This document shows positions 22,424 to 31,731 of a stretch of 35,167 nt of DNA, piece by piece. The DNA is taken from assembly GCA_964545715.1 (NCBI GenBank), contig CAZJHX010000111.1, positions 1 through 35,167 of the forward strand, read 5' to 3'. The notes beneath the pieces are model-generated. The model worked only from the letters and a program-made list of their open reading frames with translations. It did not search any database and had not been told where the DNA came from. How positions within the stretch are numbered: position 1 is the first letter of the stretch; every line of letters starts with the position of its first letter. The position numbers were made by a program, and so were the translations under genes. Origin of the DNA: CAZJHX01 sp964545715. Lineage in GTDB: Bacteria > Myxococcota_A > UBA9042 > GCA-2863065.

Positions 22424-25009
22424 GTGACCGCGCAACTCACCAAAATCGCCGTCTTCGTGGGCGCTCTGCTCGGCGGGACTGGTGCGTACCTCGCCGGCCA
22501 GGCGGGCGCGTCGCCAACGGTCCAGCTGATGCAGGTGCTGCACGTCGTGTTCGGCTGGCTGGCCGTCCTGCCCCTGGGGCTCGCCGTCGCGAAGCACCGA
22601 CGCACCAAGGGCCACAACATCACCGGGCTAATCATGGCAGCGCTGCTGCTCACGGTGCTGACCACAGGGCTCGTACGGTCGGTAACCGCGCTCATGAACG
22701 CTCGCGGCATCGACTGGATGCTGCCGCTGCACCTGTGGTCGTCGATCGGTCTGGGGTGCGTGGTGGTTGCACACGTGGGTGTCGCCTTTGCCGTCCGGCC
22801 CGAATTGAAGCGACTCAAAGACTGGCACGGCGCCAGCGTCGCGGCCGCGCTGATCGGCATGGCGTGCGCGGTGTGGCTGGGCGGCTGGATGGAGCGCGTG
22901 CAGTCCGCGCCTAAGCGGCCGCAGTACTCGATGCCGTTCGACAAGGAGAAGCCCTTTGCTCCGGGCAACGTCACAGTCGAGGGCGGCGGCTTCGTGCACC
23001 CGTCGCGGCTCAGCCAATCGGCGATGTGCGGCACGTGCCATAAGGAGATCTACCAGCAGTGGTCCGAGTCGATGCACCGCTATTCGGCGACCGATCCGCA
23101 CGTGGACATCGGGATCACCTGGTTCCAGCGGGACAACTCGCCTGAAGCCGGGCGCTTCTGCGCAGCGTGTCACAACCCGATCGCACTGCTCGCGGGCGAG
23201 TACGACCCCGAAACCACACCCCCGGACACCGGCACGCCGCCGCACCCGGAGGGGATCTCCTGCCTGGTATGTCACTCGATCGAGTCGGTCGACGAGCGGC
23301 CGCTGGGCAACGGCAGCTACTCGATTCGCCCACCCGACCTGCCGCTGCTCGGCGCGGGCGCACTGACCAACGCGCTGGTGCGCCTGGACCCGCAGGCCCA
23401 CAAGGACGCCATGATGCGCAAGCCGCTGATGGAGACGGCGGTGTTCTGCGGCGCATGCCACCAGCAGTACATTCCCGTGTCGCTGGGCGGTGACGGGCCG
23501 GCAACGCTGGACAACCAATATCCGGAGTGGGAGCAGAGCCACTACAACGCCGAGGGCGAGGGCGGCCGCACCTGCAACGACTGCCACATGCCGCTGGTGG
23601 AGGCGGCCGACCCCGCTGCGCAGGACGGTAAAGTGCACAGCCACCGCTTTGTCGCGGCAAACCACGCGCATGCGGTGGCCAGCGGACACACCGAGCAGGC
23701 GGCGCTGACCCTGGCCTTTTTGCGCGAGGGCGTGTCGATGACGCTGGCCGCGCGAGAGAAACAGGACGTACCGGACACGCTGGTGGTCGAGGTGCGGGTC
23801 GGCAACGAGGGCGCCGGACACAGCTTCCCCAGCGGCACCACCGACATCAGCGAGACGTGGATCGAGCTGGTCGCGGGCGACCCGGCGGCACCGCTCCTGG
23901 CCAGCGGCCTGCTGGACTCCGAGTACTACCTGGACCCCGACGCCCACAGCTGGCGCAAGGTCCTGGTCGACATCGCCAACGTGCCCGTGGATCTGCACAA
24001 CCTGGCCGTGGTCCACGGCACCAAGATGGACCGCTTCATCGCACCGGGTGAGAGCGACACCGCCACCTACAAGATCCCGCTGAAGGGCCAGCGGTCGGGC
24101 ACGGTCTCCGTGCAGGCCCGGCTGCGCATGCGCAAGGCCAATCAGCGGTGGAACGACTGGCTGTCGAACTTCGATGGGTCGACCGTTCCCGTGACGGACA
24201 TTTACAGCAAGACGATGCTGGTCGATCTGCGTCAGGTGAAGGTGCCGCCGCCGCAACCGGAGCCGGCAGCCCAGACGACGCCGGCGACCGCGCCGACGGT
24301 CCCGGGCATGGCGTGGGTCCCGGGCGGGCCGGCCATCATCGGCGATGCGGACGGCGACCCTGACGAGCGGCCGGTGCGCACCCTGCATGTGGACGGCTTC
24401 TACATCGATCGCTTCCCGGTGACGAACTCCGCGTACCGGCGCTTTATCCAGGCGACGACGCGCCCGGGCCCCGTGCACAAGCTCGAGTGGGCCAAGCCCT
24501 ACAACTGGACGGGCCAGGACTACCCGCCCGACACCGCCGACCGGCCGGTGGTGTTGGTGCTGCAGGCGGAGGCGAAAGCGTACTGCGACTGGATCGGCAA
24601 GCGCCTGCCCAGCGAGCCGGAGTGGGAGAAGGCGGCGCGTGGACCCAAAGGGCTGCGATATCCGTGGGGCGACACGTGGGAGGCCGGGGCCTGTCCCGAC
24701 ATGGAGGGCGTGGACGTGCCGGACCGGGTCGGTATGTGCCCCAATCGCGCCAGCCCGTACGGGGTGCACGACATGGTCGGCGGGGTCTGGGAATGGACGG
24801 GCGACGATTATCGCGCCTACGACCGGACGGCGCTGCACCCTAACGCCAACGAGTGGATCAACACCTATGGCGACCCGCTGTTCGCCTTGCGTGGTGTGCC
24901 GGCGGGACATGTGGGCCCGCACACGACGGCCGCCGGGCGTGCGGGACACGCGGATAACATGCGCACCCGGGTCGGGTTCCGATGCGCAAAGGACGGGCCG
25001 ACGTCATGA
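22424..25009 (+). CDS. Fusion: membrane haem domain, five-haem cytochrome c554-like domain, FGE-sulfatase-like domain
   Basis: 861 residues in three parts. Residues 1 to about 150 have around five membrane helices with His residues in or near them (LHVVFGW, PLHLWSS, VAHVGVAF), resembling a small cytochrome b-type domain. Residues about 195-400 carry five CxxCH c-haem sites (202-206, 246-250, 280-284, 342-346, 384-388) with the cytochrome c554-type context CGTCHKEIYQQWSESMH. A beta-rich stretch spans about 420-610. Residues about 626-861 match the FGE-sulfatase/SUMF1 fold (MAWVPGG, ERPVRTLHVDGFYIDRFPVTN, RLPSEPEWEKAARG, GGVWEWTGDD, VGFRC). The active-site Cys pair expected after RG in formylglycine-generating enzymes is absent. 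GTG 22424 is preferred to TTG 22415. The next gene overlaps by ATGA. Confidence 0.85.
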   Translation: MTAQLTKIAVFVGALLGGTGAYLAGQAGASPTVQLMQVLHVVFGWLAVLPLGLAVAKHRRTKGHNITGLIMAALLLTVLTTGLVRSVTALMNARGIDWMLPLHLWSSIGLGCVVVAHVGVAFAVRPELKRLKDWHGASVAAALIGMACAVWLGGWMERVQSAPKRPQYSMPFDKEKPFAPGNVTVEGGGFVHPSRLSQSAMCGTCHKEIYQQWSESMHRYSATDPHVDIGITWFQRDNSPEAGRFCAACHNPIALLAGEYDPETTPPDTGTPPHPEGISCLVCHSIESVDERPLGNGSYSIRPPDLPLLGAGALTNALVRLDPQAHKDAMMRKPLMETAVFCGACHQQYIPVSLGGDGPATLDNQYPEWEQSHYNAEGEGGRTCNDCHMPLVEAADPAAQDGKVHSHRFVAANHAHAVASGHTEQAALTLAFLREGVSMTLAAREKQDVPDTLVVEVRVGNEGAGHSFPSGTTDISETWIELVAGDPAAPLLASGLLDSEYYLDPDAHSWRKVLVDIANVPVDLHNLAVVHGTKMDRFIAPGESDTATYKIPLKGQRSGTVSVQARLRMRKANQRWNDWLSNFDGSTVPVTDIYSKTMLVDLRQVKVPPPQPEPAAQTTPATAPTVPGMAWVPGGPAIIGDADGDPDERPVRTLHVDGFYIDRFPVTNSAYRRFIQATTRPGPVHKLEWAKPYNWTGQDYPPDTADRPVVLVLQAEAKAYCDWIGKRLPSEPEWEKAARGPKGLRYPWGDTWEAGACPDMEGVDVPDRVGMCPNRASPYGVHDMVGGVWEWTGDDYRAYDRTALHPNANEWINTYGDPLFALRGVPAGHVGPHTTAAGRAGHADNMRTRVGFRCAKDGPTS

Positions 25010-26754
25010 AGACCGCAATCGCCTTGTTTGTGGTGGCCGCCGCGATCGCGGCCGGGTTTGCGTCCATGGTGGTCACGCAGAGCGAGCTGGGGGACCTGGA
25101 GCGCGCGGACCGGGTCGCAGACGGCGTCTGGATCGACGCGGGGGTCACGGCGGCGCAGGTAGCTGCGTTTGACCCGGCCACGTCGTATGACGGCGCGGGA
25201 CCGGAGATCACGCACCCGCCGGACGGGGCCGTCTATCCCGCTAACTTCCCGCCGCCGCGCATTCTGTGGGCCGACGAGTACGCCAGCCGCACGTATCAGG
25301 TCGTGCTGCTCAGCGGCGAGAAGGTGCTGTTCTCGGGCGTGACCAATCGGCGGGAGCTGCGCGTGACGACGGACGCCTGGGGCGCCATCAAGGCGGCGGG
25401 TGGCCCGATCACAATCCGCGTGTCAGGCGGACTGGTGCAGCCGGACGGCAAGGTGGCCGACGACATCGCGTCCAGTGAAGAGACGACGATGACGGTGGCC
25501 CCCGACTCCGAAAACCCGACCGGGATGCTGCTGTTTGGGGCCAAGCACCGGCCGGCGCGACAGCCCACCGGCACGGTGCCTCTCATGATGATGCACCTGC
25601 GCATCGACGGCTTCGACTTCGCTCAGCAGCAGCGGCGTGTGCTGTTTCGGTCCAGCACGGGGCCGCAGCCGACAAAAATGCACCCGACACGCGTGGACGC
25701 GGAGCGCGGCGAGGAAGATCGCGGCGGCGGGCCTGACGACAAGAGAGGACCGGACGGCAGTAGTGGGCCGGACAGCAGCGGCGGACCGGATGATCGCGGG
25801 GCTGGGCCGGACGACGGCTATCACGGGGGTGACCGGGGCGATCCGGGCGACGAGATCACTCACACCCAGTGCGTCTCGTGTCACGCGATCAGCGCTCACG
25901 GCAACTACATCGGCGTGTTCAGCCAGACCGCCGAGGAGGCGCCCGCGGCGTTCGATGCGCCCAACGGCTTCTTGACGATCTTGACCATGCCCAAGCGCGA
26001 GGTGGTCATCCAGCTACCGCACGCCTTCATGCCGCGCTTTCACCCCACCGACCCGACGATCATCGTCTTTGGCGAGGTGGACGAGACCATCGGCAACAAG
26101 GACCAGATGATGGTGCGCAAGAGCGACCTGCACATCCTGGATCTCAAAACCGGCGAGCATAAGCCGCTGCCGGGCGCCGCCACGCCCGAGCGGGTCGAGA
26201 ACTTCCCGTTCTGGAGCCCCGACGGCGAGAAGCTGGTCTTCATCCGCACAAAGCCGGGCGAGATGTGGCATGGCGCCGCCGGGCACCTGGACGTGGCAAC
26301 CATCGACTACAACGACGGCAAGGGCGGCGTGGCCACGGACCTGAAGGGCGCCAGCAACAACGGCAAGAGCAACTTCCTGCCGGTCTACAGCAACGACGGC
26401 CGCTGGATCGTGTTCACACAGGCCGACCAGGGGTTCTTCAGCCAGCAATCGGCCGACCTCTTCATCGTGCGCGCCGACGGTGGAGAGGCCCGCCGCATGG
26501 ACTGCAACAGCCGCCACACCGAGTCCTGGCACCGCTTCGGCCCGGACGGCCGCTGGCTCGCGGTCGTGACAAACCGCGAGGACATCCGCCGCCCGCACAT
26601 CTACATCAGCCGCTTCGAGAGCAAGGACGGTACGTGCACCCCGGCCGTGCAGATGCCGATCATCAGCGGCCCGGGCGCCCACACCCACGCGTTCACCTGG
26701 ACGCGCCGTTTTGATTGGTTGGACCAGTACGAGGTCGCCGGCCCCACGCGCTAG
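25006..26754 (+). CDS. Membrane-anchored monohaem cytochrome c with TolB-like beta-propeller
   Basis: 582 residues. An N-terminal hydrophobic anchor or signal covers residues 1-24. A beta-sandwich-like region follows (GPEITHPPDGAVYPANFPPPRILW, about 65-90), then a Gly/Pro/Asp-rich low-complexity linker near 238-283. A single CVSCH haem site is at 289-293, followed by propeller blades with TolB/PD40 motifs (FPFWSPDGEKLVFIR, LPVYSNDGRWIVFT, RFGPDGRWLAVVT). The ATG overlaps the stop of the cytochrome fusion gene by 4 bases, so the two are co-translated. A periplasmic electron-transfer or sensing partner is the simplest reading. The distal haem ligand may be one of the Met or His residues of the propeller. 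Substrate unknown. Confidence 0.8.
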   Translation: MKTAIALFVVAAAIAAGFASMVVTQSELGDLERADRVADGVWIDAGVTAAQVAAFDPATSYDGAGPEITHPPDGAVYPANFPPPRILWADEYASRTYQVVLLSGEKVLFSGVTNRRELRVTTDAWGAIKAAGGPITIRVSGGLVQPDGKVADDIASSEETTMTVAPDSENPTGMLLFGAKHRPARQPTGTVPLMMMHLRIDGFDFAQQQRRVLFRSSTGPQPTKMHPTRVDAERGEEDRGGGPDDKRGPDGSSGPDSSGGPDDRGAGPDDGYHGGDRGDPGDEITHTQCVSCHAISAHGNYIGVFSQTAEEAPAAFDAPNGFLTILTMPKREVVIQLPHAFMPRFHPTDPTIIVFGEVDETIGNKDQMMVRKSDLHILDLKTGEHKPLPGAATPERVENFPFWSPDGEKLVFIRTKPGEMWHGAAGHLDVATIDYNDGKGGVATDLKGASNNGKSNFLPVYSNDGRWIVFTQADQGFFSQQSADLFIVRADGGEARRMDCNSRHTESWHRFGPDGRWLAVVTNREDIRRPHIYISRFESKDGTCTPAVQMPIISGPGAHTHAFTWTRRFDWLDQYEVAGPTR

Positions 26755-26756
26755 GT

Positions 26757-28601
26757 TCAGCGGTGGTCCGTGCGGGCGCGACCGCCTTCCGGGACGAAGC
26801 CGGGCTTGCGCGCCGGGACGCGATAGACGCGCGCCACGTAGTCATAGCGCTCAAGGATCGGGACACCGCGCAGCAGGCGGTGGGGGACCTCGTTCCACCA
26901 CAACGGCAGCTGATAGAGCGGCGCGCTGACGTCGGCCACGGACCGCCCCTGGCGGCGGAAGAGGGTCTCGATGTCGGTCTCGATCTCGTAGATCATGCGC
27001 TGGTATGCAGCGAAGAGATCGTCGTCGCTCTCGGGCAGCAGCTGGGCCGTCCAGGAGAAGTCGCCCGCCAGCAGCGCGTTGGTCTCGGCGGACATGTGTG
27101 AGCGGGCGGTCTGGATGAACAGATAGACGTCCTGGCCGATGTCGGCCGTGAAGCCGCCGGCCTGGGCGAAGCCGTCCACGTCCAGGGCCGGATCAGGGTT
27201 GCCGGTCACGTTTTGCACAAAGACGCAGTCCGGGTTCAGCCGCTCGCCGCCCATCGCGCGCAGCTCTTCGATGGTCGAGGTTTGGACGGGGTTGGTCTCG
27301 ATGAACGCGGGGCACGCCATGCGCAGATCTTTAACCAGCGCGAGCTTGGCCTCGGACTCGACTGCGACGCGGGTGCGGTAGAAGGAGATCGTGTTGAAGG
27401 CGGCGCTGGCCGCAAAGAGGAAGAACAGCGAGCCAAGCGTGACGGCCAGCGGCTTCTGGCGAGTCCACAGGCGCGTGACCTCGCGCCAGGCAAAGGCGTG
27501 CAATAAGGGGACGCAGCCGGCGAAGATGCGCGCGGAGACGGCGGCCCGAGCGAAGCTGAGCACGACCGGCGCGACCGCGTAGCCGGCCCAGGTGAACACC
27601 ACCATGAGCACGGCGGTCTTTTCCAACCGGGAGTGCGGGGAGGTCGGCCGAAGAAACGCGGCCATGACGGCGACCAGGATGAGGATCGACGCGACCGTCC
27701 AAGGCCCGTTGGAGAAGATCACGGCCTCGAAGTGCGAGTAGTGGCGCAGGATGGGGGCGGCGGCAATGGCGACAACGGTGAGGATGCCCGCGACCAGCAG
27801 CCCGCGTTTGGCGGCGGCGGCGGACGCCAGCAGCACGAGCCCCGCGGCGGACACCAGAAAGATCAGCTGAGCGGAGGTGTGCAGCAGCATCCCGGCGATG
27901 CGCATGGGGTGGAAGCCGTCGCTCCAGACGCCGAACGCGTGGTCTGTGCTCGGGACGAAGTGCATGGGCAGAGTGCAGATGATGAGCGCCAGCAGATAGC
28001 CGCCGGCGAGCCTCCACCAGCGACGGTCGGTGCGGCGCAGCCAGGTGAACGCGCCGATGTAGGCCAGCAAGGCCAGCGCGCTGGTCTCTTTGATGGTCAC
28101 GGCGAGGGCGGCGAGCACCAGAAAACGGCGCCATCGTCCGCGATTCGGCGCGTCCTCATAGTCGCGCAGGGCGCTGGCGGCCATGAGCACGAACACGGCG
28201 CCGACGACGTCGAACTCGACGCAGATCCAGGCGCTGAACAGCAGCGACGGCATGACCATCGCGCTGAGGCAGGCGGCGCCCGCGACCTTGTCGGTGAACC
28301 CATGGCGGGTCAGAAAGCTGTGCGCGGAGAGGCCGAAGGCGACGAGCACCAGCGCGTGCAAGAAGGTGATGGCCACGACGGTGCGCCCGGTGACCAGGAG
28401 CGCGAACTTCAGAATGACGACCGTCAAAGGACGGTACGTGTAGGTGTTCATCGGCTCGGGGTTGTAGGCCGGGCGCCAGACGTCGACCCAGCTCATCGAG
28501 TCGACGATGCCGAAAACCCACGGCACGATGGCATCCACCGCCTCGGTGGTACCGGCGGCGGCGAGCAGGAGTCCGACGATGGCGATGAGCTTTCGCGTCA
28601 T
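26757..28601 (-). CDS. Large polytopic membrane protein, possibly GT-C-type glycosyltransferase
   Basis: 614 residues. About ten to twelve membrane helices occupy residues 1-400, and a soluble C-terminal region (about 400-614) contains Cys residues and acidic stretches. The first extracytoplasmic loop has DSMSWVDVWRPAYNPEP followed by YRPLTVVILK, reminiscent of the acidic loop of GT-C-fold enzymes such as PMT and TMTC proteins. This is a weak resemblance. I do not recognise a specific family. ATG 28601 begins the first helix; longer upstream frames run through the divergent lipoprotein gene and are not signal-like. TAACAT ends 7 nt before the ATG. It converges on the propeller cytochrome gene with a 2-bp gap and diverges from the Cys-rich lipoprotein gene over 45 bp. 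Confidence 0.68.
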   Translation of the reverse strand: MTRKLIAIVGLLLAAAGTTEAVDAIVPWVFGIVDSMSWVDVWRPAYNPEPMNTYTYRPLTVVILKFALLVTGRTVVAITFLHALVLVAFGLSAHSFLTRHGFTDKVAGAACLSAMVMPSLLFSAWICVEFDVVGAVFVLMAASALRDYEDAPNRGRWRRFLVLAALAVTIKETSALALLAYIGAFTWLRRTDRRWWRLAGGYLLALIICTLPMHFVPSTDHAFGVWSDGFHPMRIAGMLLHTSAQLIFLVSAAGLVLLASAAAAKRGLLVAGILTVVAIAAAPILRHYSHFEAVIFSNGPWTVASILILVAVMAAFLRPTSPHSRLEKTAVLMVVFTWAGYAVAPVVLSFARAAVSARIFAGCVPLLHAFAWREVTRLWTRQKPLAVTLGSLFFLFAASAAFNTISFYRTRVAVESEAKLALVKDLRMACPAFIETNPVQTSTIEELRAMGGERLNPDCVFVQNVTGNPDPALDVDGFAQAGGFTADIGQDVYLFIQTARSHMSAETNALLAGDFSWTAQLLPESDDDLFAAYQRMIYEIETDIETLFRRQGRSVADVSAPLYQLPLWWNEVPHRLLRGVPILERYDYVARVYRVPARKPGFVPEGGRARTDHR

Positions 28602-28646
28602 TGCGGGGATGTTATCAAGCAAGCCGAGTGCATATACTGTTTGGCC
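28602..28646. promoter_or_regulatory. Compact divergent promoter region
   Basis: Only 45 bp separates two divergent start codons. On the plus strand TATACT (28633-28638) ends 8 nt before GTG 28647. On the minus strand TAACAT ends 7 nt before ATG 28601. Neither gene has a Shine-Dalgarno sequence, and there is no room for ordinary leaders plus promoters, which supports leaderless transcripts. Confidence 0.5.
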
Positions 28647-31600
28647 GTGAAACGAACTTGGGTTGGCGCTCTTCTCTTGGTGGTGGCTGGTGTAGCCGGG
28701 TGCGGGGATGACACCCCCGAACCGGACGCCGCGGCGGTGGTGGACACCAGCGGCATTACGACATCGGGTACCGACGGCCACAACCACGACGACACCGGAG
28801 ACGATCAGGGGACTGAGGGTCCGGACGGCCCGCAGGACACCGACGATGGGCCGCCGGATGGCGAGGACGGCCCCCCGGACACCGACGACAGCGGGTCGGA
28901 CGACTCGGGCGACGTCGGCTGCATCCCCGACTGCGACGGGCGCGAGTGCGGCGACAACGCGTGCGAGGGCGTGTGCGGTGAGTGCGCCGCCGGCTTCGAA
29001 TGCAACGGCCAGGGGCGCTGCGACCCCAACTCGGACACATGCGCGGGGGCGCTGCCGGTGGGCGAGACCCCGTGGGTGATCCAGGCATCCACGACCGAGT
29101 GGACGGACGCCGGCGCGTGTCAAGGCGCCGGTGCAGGGGCACCGGACGCATTTTTTGTCATGACGGAGGCGGGCAAGTTCGAGGCGCGTGTCGCGGCCGC
29201 CGGGTTTGACGCTCGGATAACGACTTATACCGACTGCGGCTCGCTGGATGCCTGCGAGACCGACTCAGCGTCAGTGCTCTTCGAGTCCGCGCCGGACGCG
29301 CCCGTCTATATCAGCGTCGACGGGGCGGCGGAGGGGGAGTCGGGCTCGTTCTCGCTGACGGTGAGCAGCTGCGACGATCCGTGCGGCCCGCTCAGCTGTG
29401 GGCCGGGGAAGTGCGGCGTGCAGTGCACGTGTGAGCAAGGCTTCTACTGTGCGCAGGAGACGTGCCTGGAGGCCTCTCAGGGCAACTCGTGCAACGGGTC
29501 GATCAAGCCGGTCCCGGATACGCCGTTCTCGGAGACGGTGGACATGGCCACGTTCACCAACACGATAAGCTGCGGCGGCGCGGGCGACGGCAAGGACGTG
29601 GTGTACGTCTACAACCCGGCGCAGCAGAAGAGCGTGACGGTCATCGTGGACGGGGCCGCGGATTCGGCGGCGTGGATTGGCAGCGGCGTGTGCGACGAGA
29701 CGCTGTGCACCGGGGAAGGGAAGGCGACGCCCGCCGCTCCCGTGGGCGCGGTGCTGCAGCAGAATGTGGACTATTACATCGTCCTTGAAGCGGGCTCCGC
29801 CGAAAAGGTGACGCTGACGATCGTGGAGTGCAAGGAGAACGAGTGCAGTGCGGACTGCCCGTGCCCGGTGGGCAGCACGTGCGTGCCGGGTGACACGGGC
29901 GGGGTGTCCACCTGTCAGGCGCCTTCGGACGGTGACGGCTGCAGTGATGCCGTCGCGCTCGATGCAGGCGTGACGACCCACAGCACCACGCTTCTGACCA
30001 ACACCCAGAGCTGTGGCGCAGAGGCAGGAGCACAGGACGCGGTGTTCAGCTTCACGGTGCCGACCGCCGGTGTCTGGCGGGTAGGCGTCAGCGGTGATCA
30101 CGCGGTGGCGCTGTACACGCTGTCGGCCTGCGGCGAGCCCGCGTCCTGCCAGAACTACACGACGACGGGCGCCTTCAAACAGCAACTGAGCGCCGGGGAG
30201 TCGTTGTTTGTCGTCGTTGACGAGATCGGCGACGGCGCGCCCGGGGGCTTCAGCCTGGACGTGACCAACTGCACGACCGGCTGCGAGGACCAGCCGTGTG
30301 ACACCCTGGTCTGCGGGGACCAGTGCGGCTGCGCCAACAACGAGGTGTGTGCGATCGGCGACGACGGGGCGGCATGCGCGGTGGCTGATGCCGGAGACAG
30401 CTGCGGGACAGCGTCGCTGCTGACGGCGCTGCCGGTGCAGGTGTCGGGCACGCTCGAAGGCTTCGGCGACAGCCTGGGCTGCGGCGCCGACGCGGGGCTG
30501 GGCACGCCGGATGCGATCTATCGCTTTGTGGCGTCCGAGACCGGCGTGTACACAGCGTCCGTAGCAGGTCAGCCGGGGACGAAGATCCTGTTGCCGGATG
30601 CGTGCTCGACCGGCGGGCAGGCCTGCCTTGCGCCGCCGGCGTCCAAGCAGCTGTTCAAGGCACACGCGGGCGACCAGATCATCCTGGCTGTCGACGGGCC
30701 GGCTGCGGCGTATGAGCTGTCGATCGTGCGCGTGTTGGGGCTGGCGGGCTCGCTTGGCGGCGCGTGCAGTACCGCGGCGGACTGCCCGCTGGCCGATCTG
30801 TGCTTCGGCGGCGTATGTACGCTGACCTGCGATTCGTCAGGCGCCGACAAGGCCTGCGTGGGCGCGACTCCGGGCCCGCGTGGTACCGCGTACGGCTGCC
30901 CCAAGGATGTCTGCCTGCCGGGGGACGGCGGGTGCGCGGCGGTGTGCGTCGCGGGAGTGGAGACCGGCCAGAACGCGGGTTGTGGCCAGCCCGCGACCTG
31001 CGGAGCGGGCAAGACCTGCCTGGGCCTGGTCCAAGACAACGACTCCGACGCGCTCTCGGGGGTCTGCGCGACGGCCGGCTCGCTAAGCCCCGGCGACGCG
31101 CCGTGCACGACTGCCGCAGAATGCCAGAGCGGGCTGTGCTTCGCGGGCCAGTGCCGCGACCTGTGCGCCAACTCGCAGCAGTGCGGGGACGACCACAAAT
31201 GCCAGCTGACTCCGACGCCTGCGGGGCCGATCGGCACGTGTCGCGCGATGCCGGTCGGGACAAGCAAGTCGGCGTGCGGTGCGGACTCGGGCTGCCCCAG
31301 CGGCCAATGCGAAGGGAGCATCGCGCCGTCCGGCCTGCCGGAATACTACTGCCTGCCGGATGCTCCCGACCTGCTGGCCAACGGGGCCACCTGCGGCAAG
31401 GACGGGGACTGCGCCAGCAACCTGTGCCTGTTCGCGGGCATCACGGGCTTCAATCCGCCCTATTGCGCCGAGGTGTGTCCGTCGCCGGCCGACTGCGACG
31501 CAGGCACGACCTGCCGGCCCTTCAGCATCTGGGATGGCGGGACGCCCAGCGACCCGGACGACGACGCAACCTTGAAGGTCTGCGTGACCGGCGCCCCACT

Positions 31601-31694
31601 GGCGACCTGCCTCAAGGGCGGCGCCCCGATTTGCGATGACGGCCTCACGTGCACGGATGCCCTGGGCAGCGGCCCGTACGGGGCCTGCCAGTAG
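28647..31694 (+). CDS. Cys-rich multidomain lipoprotein
   Basis: 1015 residues. A lipoprotein signal peptide ends in lipobox VAGC (Cys19), followed by an Asp/Gly/Pro/Thr-rich linker (about 23-90) and an EGF-like Cys cluster. Four repeats of a 110-130-residue domain, similar to bacterial PPC-type beta sandwiches, occupy about 29030-30740. Each begins near C(N/S)xxxxL and contains DAxFxF...VxVxG...C...C and ends FSLxVxxC. Small Cys-rich modules (CGPxxCGxxCxC) join them. The last 300 residues are Cys-rich Dickkopf-like units (CxxxxDCxxxLCxxGxC). It should be anchored in the outer membrane and stabilised by disulfides. Function unknown; binding or adhesion is a guess. GTG 28647 is preferred over longer frames because the signal peptide starts there. 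Confidence 0.82.
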   Translation: MKRTWVGALLLVVAGVAGCGDDTPEPDAAAVVDTSGITTSGTDGHNHDDTGDDQGTEGPDGPQDTDDGPPDGEDGPPDTDDSGSDDSGDVGCIPDCDGRECGDNACEGVCGECAAGFECNGQGRCDPNSDTCAGALPVGETPWVIQASTTEWTDAGACQGAGAGAPDAFFVMTEAGKFEARVAAAGFDARITTYTDCGSLDACETDSASVLFESAPDAPVYISVDGAAEGESGSFSLTVSSCDDPCGPLSCGPGKCGVQCTCEQGFYCAQETCLEASQGNSCNGSIKPVPDTPFSETVDMATFTNTISCGGAGDGKDVVYVYNPAQQKSVTVIVDGAADSAAWIGSGVCDETLCTGEGKATPAAPVGAVLQQNVDYYIVLEAGSAEKVTLTIVECKENECSADCPCPVGSTCVPGDTGGVSTCQAPSDGDGCSDAVALDAGVTTHSTTLLTNTQSCGAEAGAQDAVFSFTVPTAGVWRVGVSGDHAVALYTLSACGEPASCQNYTTTGAFKQQLSAGESLFVVVDEIGDGAPGGFSLDVTNCTTGCEDQPCDTLVCGDQCGCANNEVCAIGDDGAACAVADAGDSCGTASLLTALPVQVSGTLEGFGDSLGCGADAGLGTPDAIYRFVASETGVYTASVAGQPGTKILLPDACSTGGQACLAPPASKQLFKAHAGDQIILAVDGPAAAYELSIVRVLGLAGSLGGACSTAADCPLADLCFGGVCTLTCDSSGADKACVGATPGPRGTAYGCPKDVCLPGDGGCAAVCVAGVETGQNAGCGQPATCGAGKTCLGLVQDNDSDALSGVCATAGSLSPGDAPCTTAAECQSGLCFAGQCRDLCANSQQCGDDHKCQLTPTPAGPIGTCRAMPVGTSKSACGADSGCPSGQCEGSIAPSGLPEYYCLPDAPDLLANGATCGKDGDCASNLCLFAGITGFNPPYCAEVCPSPADCDAGTTCRPFSIWDGGTPSDPDDDATLKVCVTGAPLATCLKGGAPICDDGLTCTDALGSGPYGACQ

Positions 31695-31731
31695 GGCTCT
31701 ACTCATAGAAGAACGGTGAACGGCGGGGCGG

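Noticed and set aside
24301..25009. Functional formylglycine-generating enzyme that activates a sulfatase
   Set aside because: The Cys pair after the RG motif is missing and no sulfatase gene is in the window.
25720..25855. Frameshift or contamination in the GPDD-rich stretch of the propeller cytochrome gene
   Set aside because: The frame stays open and continues into the CVSCH motif; Gly/Pro/Asp linkers are common in secreted proteins of this window.
27633..28646. N-terminal extension of the Cys-rich lipoprotein
   Set aside because: It runs antisense to the membrane protein gene, is Arg/Gln/Gly-rich, and would bury the lipoprotein signal peptide that begins at 28647.
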